In this document: piece by piece, positions 23,901 to 31,200 of the stretch | Numbering within the stretch: the stretch's first letter is position 1 | Layout of the letters: each line of letters starts with the position of its first letter | Assembly (NCBI RefSeq): GCF_015832195.1 | Contig: NC_052021.1 | Location: 1,426,001 to 1,490,000 of the forward strand | Length of the DNA stretch: 64,000 bases | Origin: Motacilla alba alba | Taxonomy: Eukaryota > Chordata > Aves > Passeriformes > Motacillidae | Direction of reading: 5' to 3' | Position numbers and translations under genes: made by a program | Notes under the pieces: model-generated | What the model saw: the letters and a program-made list of their open reading frames with translations, nothing else | The model's database searches: none | What the model was told of the DNA's origin: nothing

Positions 23901-25546
23901 AGCAACAAAATTATCTTCAGTTAGCAGAAACACATTTAAAAGAGAGCATCCACCCATCTATAAAGATACCAAGCCTCTTTGGGCTGTGCAACTGAAATTA
24001 TCCCAATGCTCTGACTTCATACAACACTCAGCAGTATTATCAAAAACCTCTGGGTGAAAGGAAGATTAGGGAGGACATTAAAATCCTCATGTGTTGGACC
24101 ACGTTAAAAAAAAAAATTAAGAGCACGTCCATTACACATGAAAGGTCATGCAAATGAAATGTCAGATATTTTCATTGTAACCTTTAGACTAAAAGACAAT
24201 ACAGCAAAATTTTCAAAGTGGGCAACAAGTAGTCAGAGTAAGTTTGACATGCTGAGTTTCTCTTCAAGTTCATGAAGCAGATGTTTGCACAGGATTAAAG
24301 TTTATCAGTTTTAATATCCACATACTGTTTCCCAATAGAAGTCCACATTAGTTTAAAAAAAAAAATCAAGAAAACCTTTAATTGGCACCAAAACTGAAAC
24401 TTGGTGTAAAAGAGAACTACTAAAATATCCCATGACACCTCGTTTCCACTTGAAAAATTTGTGGCAAATACTGAGCCAAGTAAGTTGTGAAAGTGCTCTA
24501 GGAGTGATTAGAACCAAGTCTCAGTAAGCCTTTCCAGTCTGCTGTGCTGTAGCAGAGTGAGCAGCACTGTTCCCTGGCTCTCCGCACCAGCTATGACTCA
24601 CATGCAAGCTCTGAAGGGAGCCCATGTGCACACTCCTCTGCAGTCCCTGCAAGATGTTTACCCAGTTCTGCTCCAGAACTGCACTAGGAGGGAGCAGAAA
24701 CACACACCGAACATAGGTGGGAAGAAAAAAAAGCCCAAAGAAGTGTTACACAGCATCCTTTAGGCTATTCCAAATCCTCTCCTCGTAGCGCTGCATATGC
24801 TGATAAGTCTTTTATCAAAAGTTTTATTTTTAGTTCTTACAAAAAGAGAACATTGCTTCAATCAGACCTGCTGTACACCACGTACTAGACAACTAAAAAC
24901 TGCATGTTTCCCTGCAGTGATATGCCAAATACTCATTTCCACCATATTCCAACAGCAAAACCCATACATGAAGTACAATGCCATCCCATGGACTGCAGCA
25001 GGTCAGCTCCCCTTGAGAGTAAAAACAGTCACTGAGTCTCCCACAGCCATGCTTGAAATAAAAAACAGTGTCAGTGTCCAGCTGCACAGCACGCAAAAAT
25101 ATGGGGGGACTGCCATGTTTCATAGCTGTTTGTTTCCAGCTGTCACAAGAACCCACCCCAGCAAAGCAATGCTTTTCCAGTCAAAAATATGTCCATTCTT
25201 GGAAGAACTGCTGTGCACGAATTTGCCCCATGCACAGATACTGGCAATCTTGGCTTTGATGAAGCACAACAAAACGAAAGCCACACCCACCACCCCACAA
25301 TTCATCACTTCTAAACTTACCTGGTCTTTTCCTGGCTTTTTCATGCCCTAGTTGTCCCAGATCATTGCATCCACATGTATAAACTGTCCCATCATCCAGG
25401 ACAAAAACAGTATGTCTCAGTCCACACCCTACATCTCTGACCCTCTTATTTAGGAAAAAGTCACTTTTTCTGGGTTCTAAAACAATCTCTTCATCAATTC
25501 CACCCAATCCAAGCTGTCCAAAAGATGCATTGCCCCAGCACAACAT
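290..25546 (-). CDS. HERC4: HERC4, HECT and RCC1-like domain E3 ubiquitin ligase (22 coding exons, 3' end outside window)
   Basis: Joining 22 exons on the minus strand gives an open frame of 2,859 nt (953 codons) that follows vertebrate HERC4 from its start to about 100 residues before the C-terminus; human HERC4 is about 1,057 residues. The N-terminal 380 residues carry seven GQLG-type RCC1 repeats. A middle region follows, and the HECT domain begins near residue 700 (for example [23 protein letters not shown]). The C-lobe with the catalytic cysteine lies beyond base 1. Small HERC proteins pass ubiquitin from an E2 through a HECT thioester to substrate. HERC4 is cytosolic, and mouse work links it to sperm maturation. 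Every junction has GT-AG ends and matching phase, and no frameshift or premature stop was seen, so the gene looks intact. HERC3 is the nearest paralogue, but the residue match and the MYPN neighbour favour HERC4. Confidence 0.97.
474..2842 (-). other. HERC4 intron 22
   Basis: Intron of 2.4 kb. Apart from the CR1 piece near 2,540-2,690 nothing was recognised. The open frame at 1,470-1,991 (plus) has no family resemblance and no splice support. Confidence 0.8.
2535..2690 (-). mobile_element. CR1 LINE 3' fragment (minus orientation) in HERC4 intron 22
   Basis: The plus strand reads as the reverse complement of an avian CR1 3' region: GGTTGAAGGGGACCTCTGAA, then GACCTCCTGCCATGGGCAGG and CACTCCCAGGGATGGGGCAG. 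This is the well-known layout of CR1 tails. The copy is diverged and 5' truncated, with no coding capacity. Confidence 0.8.
2843..2925 (-). CDS. HERC4: HERC4 exon 22: HECT segment
   Basis: It is 83 nt long and encodes about residues 865-891: [20 protein letters not shown], then KQNR. The acceptor is TTCAAATAG and the donor is ATAG/GTGAGT. Confidence 0.95.
3139..3205 (-). CDS. HERC4: HERC4 exon 21: HECT segment
   Basis: It is 67 nt long and encodes about residues 842-864 ([20 protein letters not shown]). The acceptor is TTATTTTGCAG and the donor is TACT/GTAAGT. It was found from sequence and phase, being too short for an obvious open frame. Confidence 0.95.
3206..3997 (-). other. HERC4 intron 20
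   Basis: Intron of 792 bp holding one probable ancient CR1 or L3-like piece near 3,495-3,630 and otherwise nothing recognised. Confidence 0.75.
3495..3630 (-). mobile_element. Ancient CR1/L3-like LINE fragment
   Basis: The plus strand carries CTTTGGCATCCACAACACTG followed by AGGCAATCAAGCACC and AAACCCCTAGTC. This recalls the reverse complement of old CR1/L3 family tails found across amniotes. The copy is strongly diverged and the call rests on pattern memory only. Confidence 0.4.
3998..4164 (-). CDS. HERC4: HERC4 exon 20: HECT N-lobe, E2-binding region
   Basis: It is 167 nt long and encodes about residues 787-841: [20 protein letters not shown], then [13 protein letters not shown] and LKELMPDVG. 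The F-G-L-A motif followed by FPLALYK is typical of HECT N-lobes. The acceptor is CTGTTCTTAG and the donor is GGAG/GTAAGC. Confidence 0.96.
4165..5028 (-). other. HERC4 intron 19
   Basis: Intron of 864 bp with short A- and T-rich tracts. No gene or repeat family was recognised. Confidence 0.75.
5029..5172 (-). CDS. HERC4: HERC4 exon 19: HECT N-lobe
   Basis: It is 144 nt (48 codons) long and encodes residues 739-786: [19 protein letters not shown], then [21 protein letters not shown](V)RKEF is a hallmark of the HECT N-lobe. The acceptor is GTGTTTCAG and the donor is TAAG/GTAGGC. Confidence 0.97.
5273..5440 (-). CDS. HERC4: HERC4 exon 18: start of HECT N-lobe
   Basis: It is 168 nt (56 codons) long and encodes residues 683-738: [20 protein letters not shown], then [16 protein letters not shown] and YKKPLK. 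The acceptor is TTTTTCTGCAG and the donor is CAAG/GTATCA. Only 100 nt separate it from exon 19. Confidence 0.97.
6127..6240. repeat. G/T-rich low-complexity tract
   Basis: It is built from TTTG, TTGGGG and GGTTGTGG units, including three tandem TTTG copies. It lies in HERC4 intron 17, so the transcript carries the A/C-rich complement. Confidence 0.85.
6420..6570. repeat. A/C-rich low-complexity tract
   Basis: It contains poly-A, CAG and CAA triplets, a run of C, AAAC units and CACCAC. In the HERC4 transcript it reads as a G/U-rich tract starting about 75 nt below the exon 17 donor. Open frames across it on both strands are low-complexity artefacts. Confidence 0.9.
6645..6743 (-). CDS. HERC4: HERC4 exon 17: segment before the HECT domain
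   Basis: It is 99 nt (33 codons) long and encodes residues 650-682: [20 protein letters not shown], then [11 protein letters not shown]. The acceptor is CTCATTGCAG and the donor is GCAG/GTAGGA. The G/U-rich part of intron 17 starts close to its donor. Confidence 0.95.
6744..8265 (-). other. HERC4 introns 15 and 16 around the microexon
   Basis: Intron 16 (6,744-7,270) has a short AAAC-rich stretch near 6,940-6,985. Intron 15 (7,295-8,265) shows no recognised element. The open frames around 8,046-8,490 are exon 15 read-through or chance frames. Confidence 0.75.
7271..7294 (-). CDS. HERC4: HERC4 exon 16: 24-nt microexon
   Basis: It encodes only DVNHGLTE (residues 642-649), in phase 0 at both ends, so it can be skipped or included without a frame change. 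The acceptor is GCTGTCATAG with a poor pyrimidine tract, and the donor is TGAG/GTAAGA. The same eight residues occur in the full-length human protein at this point, which supports it as a real exon. Confidence 0.9.
8266..8382 (-). CDS. HERC4: HERC4 exon 15: linker segment
   Basis: It is 117 nt (39 codons) long and encodes residues 603-641: [17 protein letters not shown], then [11 protein letters not shown] and VLGM. The acceptor is CTTCCTCAG and the donor is AATG/GTAAGT. An earlier GT after CAGCAG (at VLGM) looks weaker and would drop four conserved residues. Confidence 0.95.
8383..9368 (-). other. HERC4 intron 14
   Basis: Intron of 986 bp with an interrupted CA microsatellite and a pyrimidine-rich patch near 9,100-9,125. 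Nothing else was recognised. Confidence 0.75.
8896..8945. repeat. CA dinucleotide microsatellite
   Basis: An interrupted (CA)n array of about 50 bp, broken by AAACA and AATACA units. It is a possible polymorphic marker within HERC4. Confidence 0.95.
9369..9541 (-). CDS. HERC4: HERC4 exon 14: linker segment
   Basis: It is 173 nt long and encodes about residues 545-602: [20 protein letters not shown], then [17 protein letters not shown] and VLEILHR. The acceptor is TCTTGACAG and the donor is CAGA/GTACGT. It ends on a codon boundary. Confidence 0.96.
10545..10734 (-). CDS. HERC4: HERC4 exon 13: linker segment
   Basis: It is 190 nt long and encodes about residues 482-544: [20 protein letters not shown], then [12 protein letters not shown] and [10 protein letters not shown]. 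The acceptor is GTGCTGTAG and the donor is CTTG/GTAAGA. Confidence 0.97.
11066..11177 (-). CDS. HERC4: HERC4 exon 12: linker segment
   Basis: It is 112 nt long and encodes about residues 444-481: [20 protein letters not shown], then a helical stretch with LLFHKLIQP. The acceptor is CTTCCTGCAG. The donor is CAACAG/GTTTGT, weaker than average. Confidence 0.94.
11662..11721 (-). CDS. HERC4: HERC4 exon 11: linker segment
   Basis: It is 60 nt long and encodes about residues 424-443 ([16 protein letters not shown]). The acceptor is CCAATTTCAG and the donor is TGAG/GTAAGT. Phase agrees with exons 10 and 12. Confidence 0.94.
12242..12366 (-). CDS. HERC4: HERC4 exon 10: linker after the propeller
   Basis: It is 125 nt long and encodes about residues 383-423: PPDDFRNPD, then [19 protein letters not shown]. 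The acceptor is TTTATTTAG and the donor is CTAA/GTAAGT. Its N-terminal part is less conserved than the rest. Confidence 0.93.
12367..14409 (-). other. HERC4 intron 9
   Basis: Intron of 2.0 kb without recognised repeats. Open frames on both strands (for example 12,831-13,296) lack splice-site or family support. Confidence 0.7.
14410..14486 (-). CDS. HERC4: HERC4 exon 9: end of RCC1-like domain
   Basis: It is 77 nt long and encodes about residues 357-382, including [16 protein letters not shown]. The acceptor is CCTCTTGCAG and the donor is CACAG/GTAACA. It ends on a codon boundary. Confidence 0.95.
14846..15006 (-). CDS. HERC4: HERC4 exon 8: last full RCC1 repeat
   Basis: It is 161 nt long and encodes about residues 303-356: [17 protein letters not shown], then GGNGQLGTG. 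The segment after FTVKG ([12 protein letters not shown]) differs from the human protein and looks like a variable loop. The acceptor is TTGCCCTAG and the donor is ACAG/GTAAGC. Confidence 0.95.
15687..15817 (-). CDS. HERC4: HERC4 exon 7: RCC1 repeat
   Basis: It is 131 nt long and encodes about residues 260-302. It opens [18 protein letters not shown] and ends in the TCGRQ codon shared with exon 8. The acceptor is TTTGTTTAG and the donor is GCAG/GTAAGG. Confidence 0.95.
17015..17106 (-). CDS. HERC4: HERC4 exon 6: RCC1 repeat segment
   Basis: It is 92 nt long and encodes about residues 229-259 ([28 protein letters not shown]). The acceptor is ACTTTTCAG and the donor is GAAG/GTACAG. It ends on a codon boundary. 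Confidence 0.96.
17107..19099 (-). other. HERC4 intron 5
   Basis: Intron of 2.0 kb whose middle is the probable LTR. The flanks (17,107-17,480 and 18,150-19,099) show nothing recognisable. Confidence 0.75.
17480..18150 (-). mobile_element. Probable solo LTR of an endogenous retrovirus, in HERC4 intron 5 (approximate ends)
   Basis: Read on the minus strand, the segment has a TATAAAA box (17,767-17,773), then about 190 nt on an ATTAAA polyadenylation signal (17,570-17,575), then a pyrimidine-containing U5-like tail (TTAACCCTTAACTGTGTCTG). Its composition differs from the flanking intron. No retroviral coding sequence is present, which fits a solo LTR. The ends and target duplication could not be fixed, and the family is not identified. 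The orientation matches HERC4 transcription. The 173-codon open frame on the opposite strand (17,636-18,157) is not a known product. Confidence 0.6.
19100..19321 (-). CDS. HERC4: HERC4 exon 5: two RCC1 repeats
   Basis: It is 222 nt long and encodes about residues 155-228. It contains [12 protein letters not shown], the conserved [14 protein letters not shown] segment and [13 protein letters not shown]. The acceptor is CAAACAG and the donor is AATG/GTAAGT. Confidence 0.97.
19322..22483 (-). other. HERC4 introns 3 and 4
   Basis: Introns lie at 19,322-21,346 and 21,424-22,483. They contain only short poly-A or poly-T runs. The open frame at 20,907-21,149 is unsupported. Confidence 0.7.
21347..21423 (-). 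CDS. HERC4: HERC4 exon 4: RCC1 repeat segment
   Basis: It is 77 nt long and encodes about residues 129-154 ([21 protein letters not shown], given in part). It is flanked by CCAATAG and AAAG/GTAAGC, and phase fits both neighbours. It is too short to stand out as an open frame and was found from the phase needed between exons 3 and 5. Confidence 0.94.
22484..22643 (-). CDS. HERC4: HERC4 exon 3: RCC1 repeat
   Basis: It is 160 nt long and encodes about residues 76-128, with [15 protein letters not shown] and DGQLGL. The acceptor is ATTTTAG. The donor is CCCAG/GTTAAA, a canonical GT but a poor match beyond it; phase agrees with exon 4. Confidence 0.95.
22644..25320 (-). other. HERC4 intron 2
   Basis: Intron of 2.7 kb with no recognised repeat. 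A 184-codon plus-strand open frame (24,797-25,351) overlaps exon 2 antisense and has no family resemblance. Confidence 0.7.
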
Positions 25547-25610
25547 GTTTACACTTCTTTTTATCAGAGATCTTCCAGCTTCACTTTTCTAGAATATTCC
25601 TTCTGTGTAG
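25321..25610 (-). CDS. HERC4: HERC4 exon 2: start codon and first RCC1 repeat
   Basis: The acceptor (pyrimidine-rich tract ending TTAACAG) is at 25,611 and the donor CCAG/GTAAG is at 25,316-25,320. The ATG is at 25,544-25,546, after a 64-nt UTR portion. It encodes residues 1-75 plus one base, starting [13 protein letters not shown] and including a second GQLG turn (DLGQLGHEK). This start matches the known HERC4 N-terminus. Confidence 0.97.
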
Positions 25611-27766
25611 CTGTTAAGAAAAAAGGAAAACATACATTTTTCAGTATTGTCCCCAACATTCACATTACTTTCTAAACAGAATGTAATCCATGAGCTCACT
25701 TTCTCTATACCAATGTATTAAAACCCTGAACAATTTTTAAGAGTGTGATTTGCTTTCTTGGACAGGCTTTACGCTAACTCTGCAGTAAAATGCTTTCTTT
25801 ACCATTTCAGATACAACTTTTAAGATACGCAGGTCACTGGTTTTGCATATCTTTGTTTCAAAAACTTAAAATATCATTCTTCGTAAAACTTCTTTAATCC
25901 CTAATCCAAATTTATACAAACTTGCAGTTGCAGCCAATTCCAGCCAGTGGAAACAACTTCAAATATCTTCCAAGGGGACGGTACAGGCTACTTTCTGTAC
26001 TTGAAGAGTTGCACGACTCCAGCAAACACTGTGTATGGCCTCAAGATCATCACCAAAAGCAACACTTGACTCACAGCTTGGAAAAAAGTGGTCAGCTCTG
26101 ATCAATCCAGTTATGCAATACAAATTACAATATGCTGCGTCAGTCATTACATTTAAACAACTAGGACTCAACTGAAACTCACCATTTAAAAGAAAATAAA
26201 TAGCTGAAACTCAAGTCCCCAGTCTTGTACTGCAATCAAGACCAGCTACAGCTTCAGTTACTCCGCAGTAGCAGGAGGCCATGTACACCAACTCCCCCAA
26301 GCAAGCCCACACCCCTAATCCCTAAATTACAATTATCAGTATTTGTGCTGACAGACTCTGTACCTTTTTGGAAAGGATTCAAAGCTGCCCTCCTCTTTCA
26401 TTTGCAGTAGTGCATTCAACAAAAAATCGGTGACAATGTTTTCACCACTACTTACACCACATTTCCACGATAGCAGGTTTCCCTGCGTTTTCAGAGCAAT
26501 TTAAAAGTCAATGCAATCTAATGAGAAATCACTATAAATTTTCATCTGTGACCATTATTTAGAAGACATTCTGCACGGTCATGACACGCATAAACGACCT
26601 AAATCCCAAACTGCTCGGAGAAGCAAGCCAACACTTCGCACCTAAGCGTTATGTACACCAAAGGGCAGAATTCTTGCCAGCACAACAGGATAAACTGTTT
26701 TTCTCTGCAAAAGGCAAAATGCAATAAAGAAGACAGTTATTTTTGTGAGCGCATAAGAAACCCTGAAAGCAACACCAAACCAAAACAGCCAAACAGTTTA
26801 AAATATATCGCATTCTGTTTACCTATCTCAGGAGGTGAGGCATGATCAAATATTTCCCTAGCTATATCCTACCACATTCAGAAGGAGACATCAAGAAGAA
26901 GATGTCTTCAGTTAAGACATAGCTACGCAACAGCACACATCACACATCTGTAGCAGTGACTTGCATCAACCTGCAACACAAGAAATCAGAAAAGATGTAT
27001 CACTATAGTTCTTAGAGATTTCTATAGTCAATATTTATCTCCATCTCCAGCAGGGGGGAAAATAAAAGTTCTCCTTTCTGTTGAACCATATACGTATCTC
27101 CACGGAAGGAGGGGTTGTTTTGTTTTGCATCATTTAGGAGTCGGTAGCCAAAGTTCTGTACTTTGATCTCAAATCACGGCACTCTTTCACCCTGTGCGTG
27201 GTCACCAGAGCCAACTCGCGCCGTCAGCTGCTGGGTACTGCCGCGCGTGACGGCGGCGGCCCGGTGCCGGCGGCCAGCCCGGCCCGGGGAGCGCCGCGCT
27301 CGCCCCGTGCCGCGGGGGCGCGGGCGGGCGGCAGGGAAGCGCCCGGACGCTTCGCGCAGGCTGTGCCCGCTGCCGGAGCGCTGCCGCGCGCTCGGGCCGT
27401 GCCCCGTGAGGGAACCCCGCCCGCCCCGGCGCTCGCCGCGGCCCCGCGTTCCCTCGGCGGGGCTCGGCTCCCCGGGCCCGCCGCGCTGAGCCGCGGAGGG
27501 AGCGGCGGGCGCGGCCCGGAGGCGGAGAGGGGCGGCGGCCGGACCCCTCCGCGCCCCGCGGTCGCTCGGCGGCGCCGCCGGGCCTGGGCCCAACCGCCCC
27601 GGGCCGCACCTGCCCCGCGGCACCGCCGCCCGGCCCGCCCCGCTCCCGCGGCCGCGTCCCGCCGGGGGGCCCCGCGGCCCGAGCGCGGCCCCGGCCACTC
27701 TCCCGTCCGCCCCGCGGGGCCCGAGGGCGGCAGCGCCCGGCTCCGCTAAGGCCCGGCGGGACTCAC
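25611..27766 (-). other. HERC4 intron 1
   Basis: Intron of 2.2 kb between the UTR exon and the start-codon exon. Base composition rises sharply to GC-rich at about 27,210, where the CpG island begins. No other element was recognised. Confidence 0.7.
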
Positions 27767-28210
27767 CGGTGGTAGCGAAGCGCTCCGCTCCGCTCCTCTC
27801 CGCAGCCCGCCCACCGCAGGCGCTCGCCGGCCACGGCCGGGGCGTGAGCAGCGTGAGCAGCCCCGGGCGCCGTGACAGGGCCCGGCCGCCGCTGCCGCGC
27901 AGGCGCCGGCTCGGCGGGCGGGACCGCAGCGCCCGCTGCAGCGCCCGCCTCCCGCCGGCCCGGCCTCGTGGTCAGGGGCGGGACGCGGCGCGGAGCCGTC
28001 ACCCGGGGCTCGGCGGAGCTCCAAAGGGGACGTTGCGCTCGGAGGCACCGCGTGGTTCGGTTCCCGCCGTTGGGCTGCGAGGAGGCGGGGCGAGGAGTTG
28101 ACGGCAGAAACGAGGCGTGGGAGCGGCCCGAGAAGCGCGGAGCCGCGGAGCGATGCTCTCCTGCCGGTGTGCTCGGGGTGCGCGGGGCCGAGCGCGGAGC
28201 TCGGCTGTTC
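27210..28210. promoter_or_regulatory. CpG island promoter of HERC4
   Basis: About 1 kb is very GC-rich and dense in CpG, against AT-rich flanks, with several GC-box-like GGGCGGG cores and no TATA box. It overlaps the HERC4 first exon and donor. Long open frames on both strands here are a by-product of the lack of stop codons in GC-rich DNA. A divergent plus-strand transcript is possible but not shown by the sequence. Confidence 0.85.
27767..27880 (-). other. HERC4: HERC4 exon 1, 5' UTR (5' end approximate)
   Basis: A strong donor (ACCG then GTGAGT, read on the minus strand) lies at 27,761-27,770 inside the CpG island. It is the best candidate to join the acceptor at 25,611. No ATG is needed here because the HERC4 start codon is in exon 2. 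The transcription start is not visible in sequence, so the upper boundary is a guess; the exon may extend tens of bases further. Confidence 0.65.
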
Positions 28211-31200
28211 CCTCCGGTGGTGACTGAAGCTGAGCGCGTTCTTGTCTTGGGAACACATGCGAGCGCGAAAATACAGAGCCGTCGTTGTGTTACATCACAG
28301 GTTTTAAAGTGAGAATTAAAAAACTGGAGTGGGTTCTGGGGCAGATAGCTCCCTGAGAAGAGGTCTTCCTATGGCGTGTTTCGTCTGCCTTGCAGAGTTC
28401 TTCAGACACTTGGGCGCTTGTTGCTGTTCCTTATTCCTGATCTGCGGAGATCTGCCGAAACCTCTCCTTGATCTCTGAGGGCACGAAAAGAATGAGATCA
28501 GTGAGTGGGAAGGAACTGGATCCGCCAGGGAGATGCAGGAACAAACTGTTCTTCGTACTCCAATTAGGCGTCGTTAACTTGCGGGAGCACGTAGCGGGTG
28601 ATGGGTGCTGCTGCTGCAGCGGTGTGAGCCCCGGCCCTCCTCGGCCTTCCTGCTCCAGGGAGCGGCGGGGCTTTGGGGCTCTGCTCCCCCTCCGCAGAAA
28701 GAAATGCAGCTTTCGGAATTTTCCAGTCTGGTTACAAGCTTCTGTCAGTGTCCATATCCAAGATGGGCACAGTAAAACATTTTTTTTCACTGAACACATA
28801 TCTCTAGTGGAGCAGCTAAAGGAGAAGTTTACACGCCAGACGCATTTCTTAACTTTTTTTTCCCCTCCTGGTGTTATGCTTGGTACTGGGAGGAAAATCC
28901 ATTGCAATTTATGTAATTGGAACGGGTTGGTAATCCAAATGAGATTTCCTTATTTAGCAGCCTCTTTACAGAAGGATCCACCTTGATGTAGGTCGGGAAG
29001 TGAAAAAAGGCCAGGACCAGGCATACGTCACAGCAAGTGATTTTGCAAACTGTGTGCAAGGAAAGTTCTGTGTTTGGTGTCCTTTTGCCCTTTTGCAAAA
29101 CGGAAATCATTTAACAAAATCCCAATAAATGGGATGTCTTGGTCCAGCCATTAAACTCTCTTGTATATGTAAATAGGTAAGATTGTACAGGACTTGTGGT
29201 ACAGGATTTGTGGTTGTAGATTTATCAGGAAAGATCCAAACCAGAAATATGAAATTCATACCTAGAGAAAATGAGATTGCTGCATAGCTGACACAAGCTA
29301 AATGATGCAGCACTTTTCAGGGCAACAAATTCCGGGTTTTGCTGTTTAAAGGAGAAATGTGAGTGAGTTGCCTTTTGCCATTCTGCATCTAAGACTGAAA
29401 GGTTAGCAGGAGCTGTGACACAGAGCAAATGGAGGAAAACATTTCATTTGTTATCTTCTAAACTTCCTTTTTCCTTTATTTGTGAGCCCAGCAGAGTAGT
29501 AACTGTGAATAACTACACTGTGAAATGGATTTTAAATACTGGCATTCATTGTGCAATGTGTCCTCTGACCAGCATGTGGGGATATGCCCAAGTACTTGAA
29601 GAGAACATTATATGCCCACTACGTTTTTATACAAGGAAAAGTCACTTGGTATAACTGGCTTAACACATTGAATAAAAAATATATAAAGCATGAAACAACA
29701 TACAGTGTTGCACAAATCTCAACTTCCTTCTGCGATAGACATAGCTATTTTATTTTAAAGAATTCTATTGATCCTAACATCAGATTGCTGTAAATTGAAT
29801 AATTCAAGTGTGTCTTCAAATAAAGTACAATCCATATTTTTATTTCACTTATCATTTATCTTAGCAAGTTTGCTTTTTTGTGCCAGAGAAGCCAAATCCT
29901 ACCTACCGTGCCTTAGTACCTTACAGGATTCCCTTCTTGGGGCTGAAGGCACACAGGCAGTGGGGGTAAGAGAACGTGTGCTGTGGTGCCACAGCACCGC
30001 CTGGGCTCCCTGCCACGCAGTACAACCCCTCCTGCACCCACCAGCACTGCACCTGCCACAATGGACTTCTGCAGTTGCAGTGCTCAGGGGAGCTGTGGGG
30101 TGCCTGCACCTCAAAATTCCCATTGTCCGTTCTAGTACCTGCAAAAAAACCTCAGAGATGCAAAGTCCAGCGAAAACAAGAAATGTAAATCTGCTTAACT
30201 TCAGGGAAGGAATTTATTTCCTTGTAAGTGCCTTAGCCCTGAGGGTTTCCTATTACCATTGCACAGTCTTCTTATTGATGGTCACAACAAGCAGGAAACT
30301 ATTTTCAGTTCCCCTGCCATTATTAAAATAGCAATGCTTGGCTACTGCCTGGTGATAGCTGTCAGCACAATTGTGGTTTTTAAATTGTACCCCAGTTAAT
30401 CCCCCACTGAGATAGTACAAAAATGGGAAAAGAATCATATCTAGGGTTAACTAATATGTCCTTTATGCTCAATTACTAGAAAACATATTTCAGTTTATAT
30501 ACACGTTTTTGAAGGCTCCAGTATTATGGCATAAAACTGTCTGTATAGTTAGTGACAGACTCTGCTCTCTGCCTCCATTTTCTCCTGGCAACAGCCAGGA
30601 CATACTTTATAAACTTCAATTCCGCATTTCAAACCCCTTTGCTTTACACTTTCATGTGTCACAGACTACAGAAAATAGAAATGGGTGTCCAGAGCAGCTG
30701 ATAACATGAAATTCGAGATGCCAGCATTTTGCTGTGAGAAATTACCCACCTTTGTGTGAGGCCTTTGTGTAGAATATTCTTGATAAAGACAAAGAAAAGG
30801 CTTTAAAATGCAAATAAGCTTACAAACAAGGGATGGTCGGACCCTTTTATGCCATTTCAGTTTTACATTTCATCCTCAGATTCTTCACAGTATCCATGTA
30901 GAGAACTCAGATACACAGAGTATGTGTTTTATATGCTCTGCCACTTTATAGCTCAGCATGTTGTAGTTCTCTCTCTGCACACCCTGCTCACAAATAGTTC
31001 TGGTTAGCTCAAATGCAAATGTGCTTACCAGTAAGACCAATCATTTATTAATTGATGGCAACATTCTAAAACAAACTGAACAGTTTTTTACCTGTTTGTG
31101 AACATAAATCACTATAAAAATACTAAACTGATAACATTGCAAATTCTGTGGTTAACTCGAGGCATCTGATAAAGGGAGCTGGTTAAGGGAAAACTGAGGA

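Noticed and set aside
24797..25351. Plus-strand open frame of 184 codons in HERC4 intron 2
   Set aside because: Its end is antisense to the well-supported exon 2 and it has no family resemblance.
27174..28312. Many long open frames on both strands around 27.2-28.3 kb
   Set aside because: They are rich in R, P, G and A and lie in the CpG island, where stop codons are rare. They overlap each other and the HERC4 promoter.
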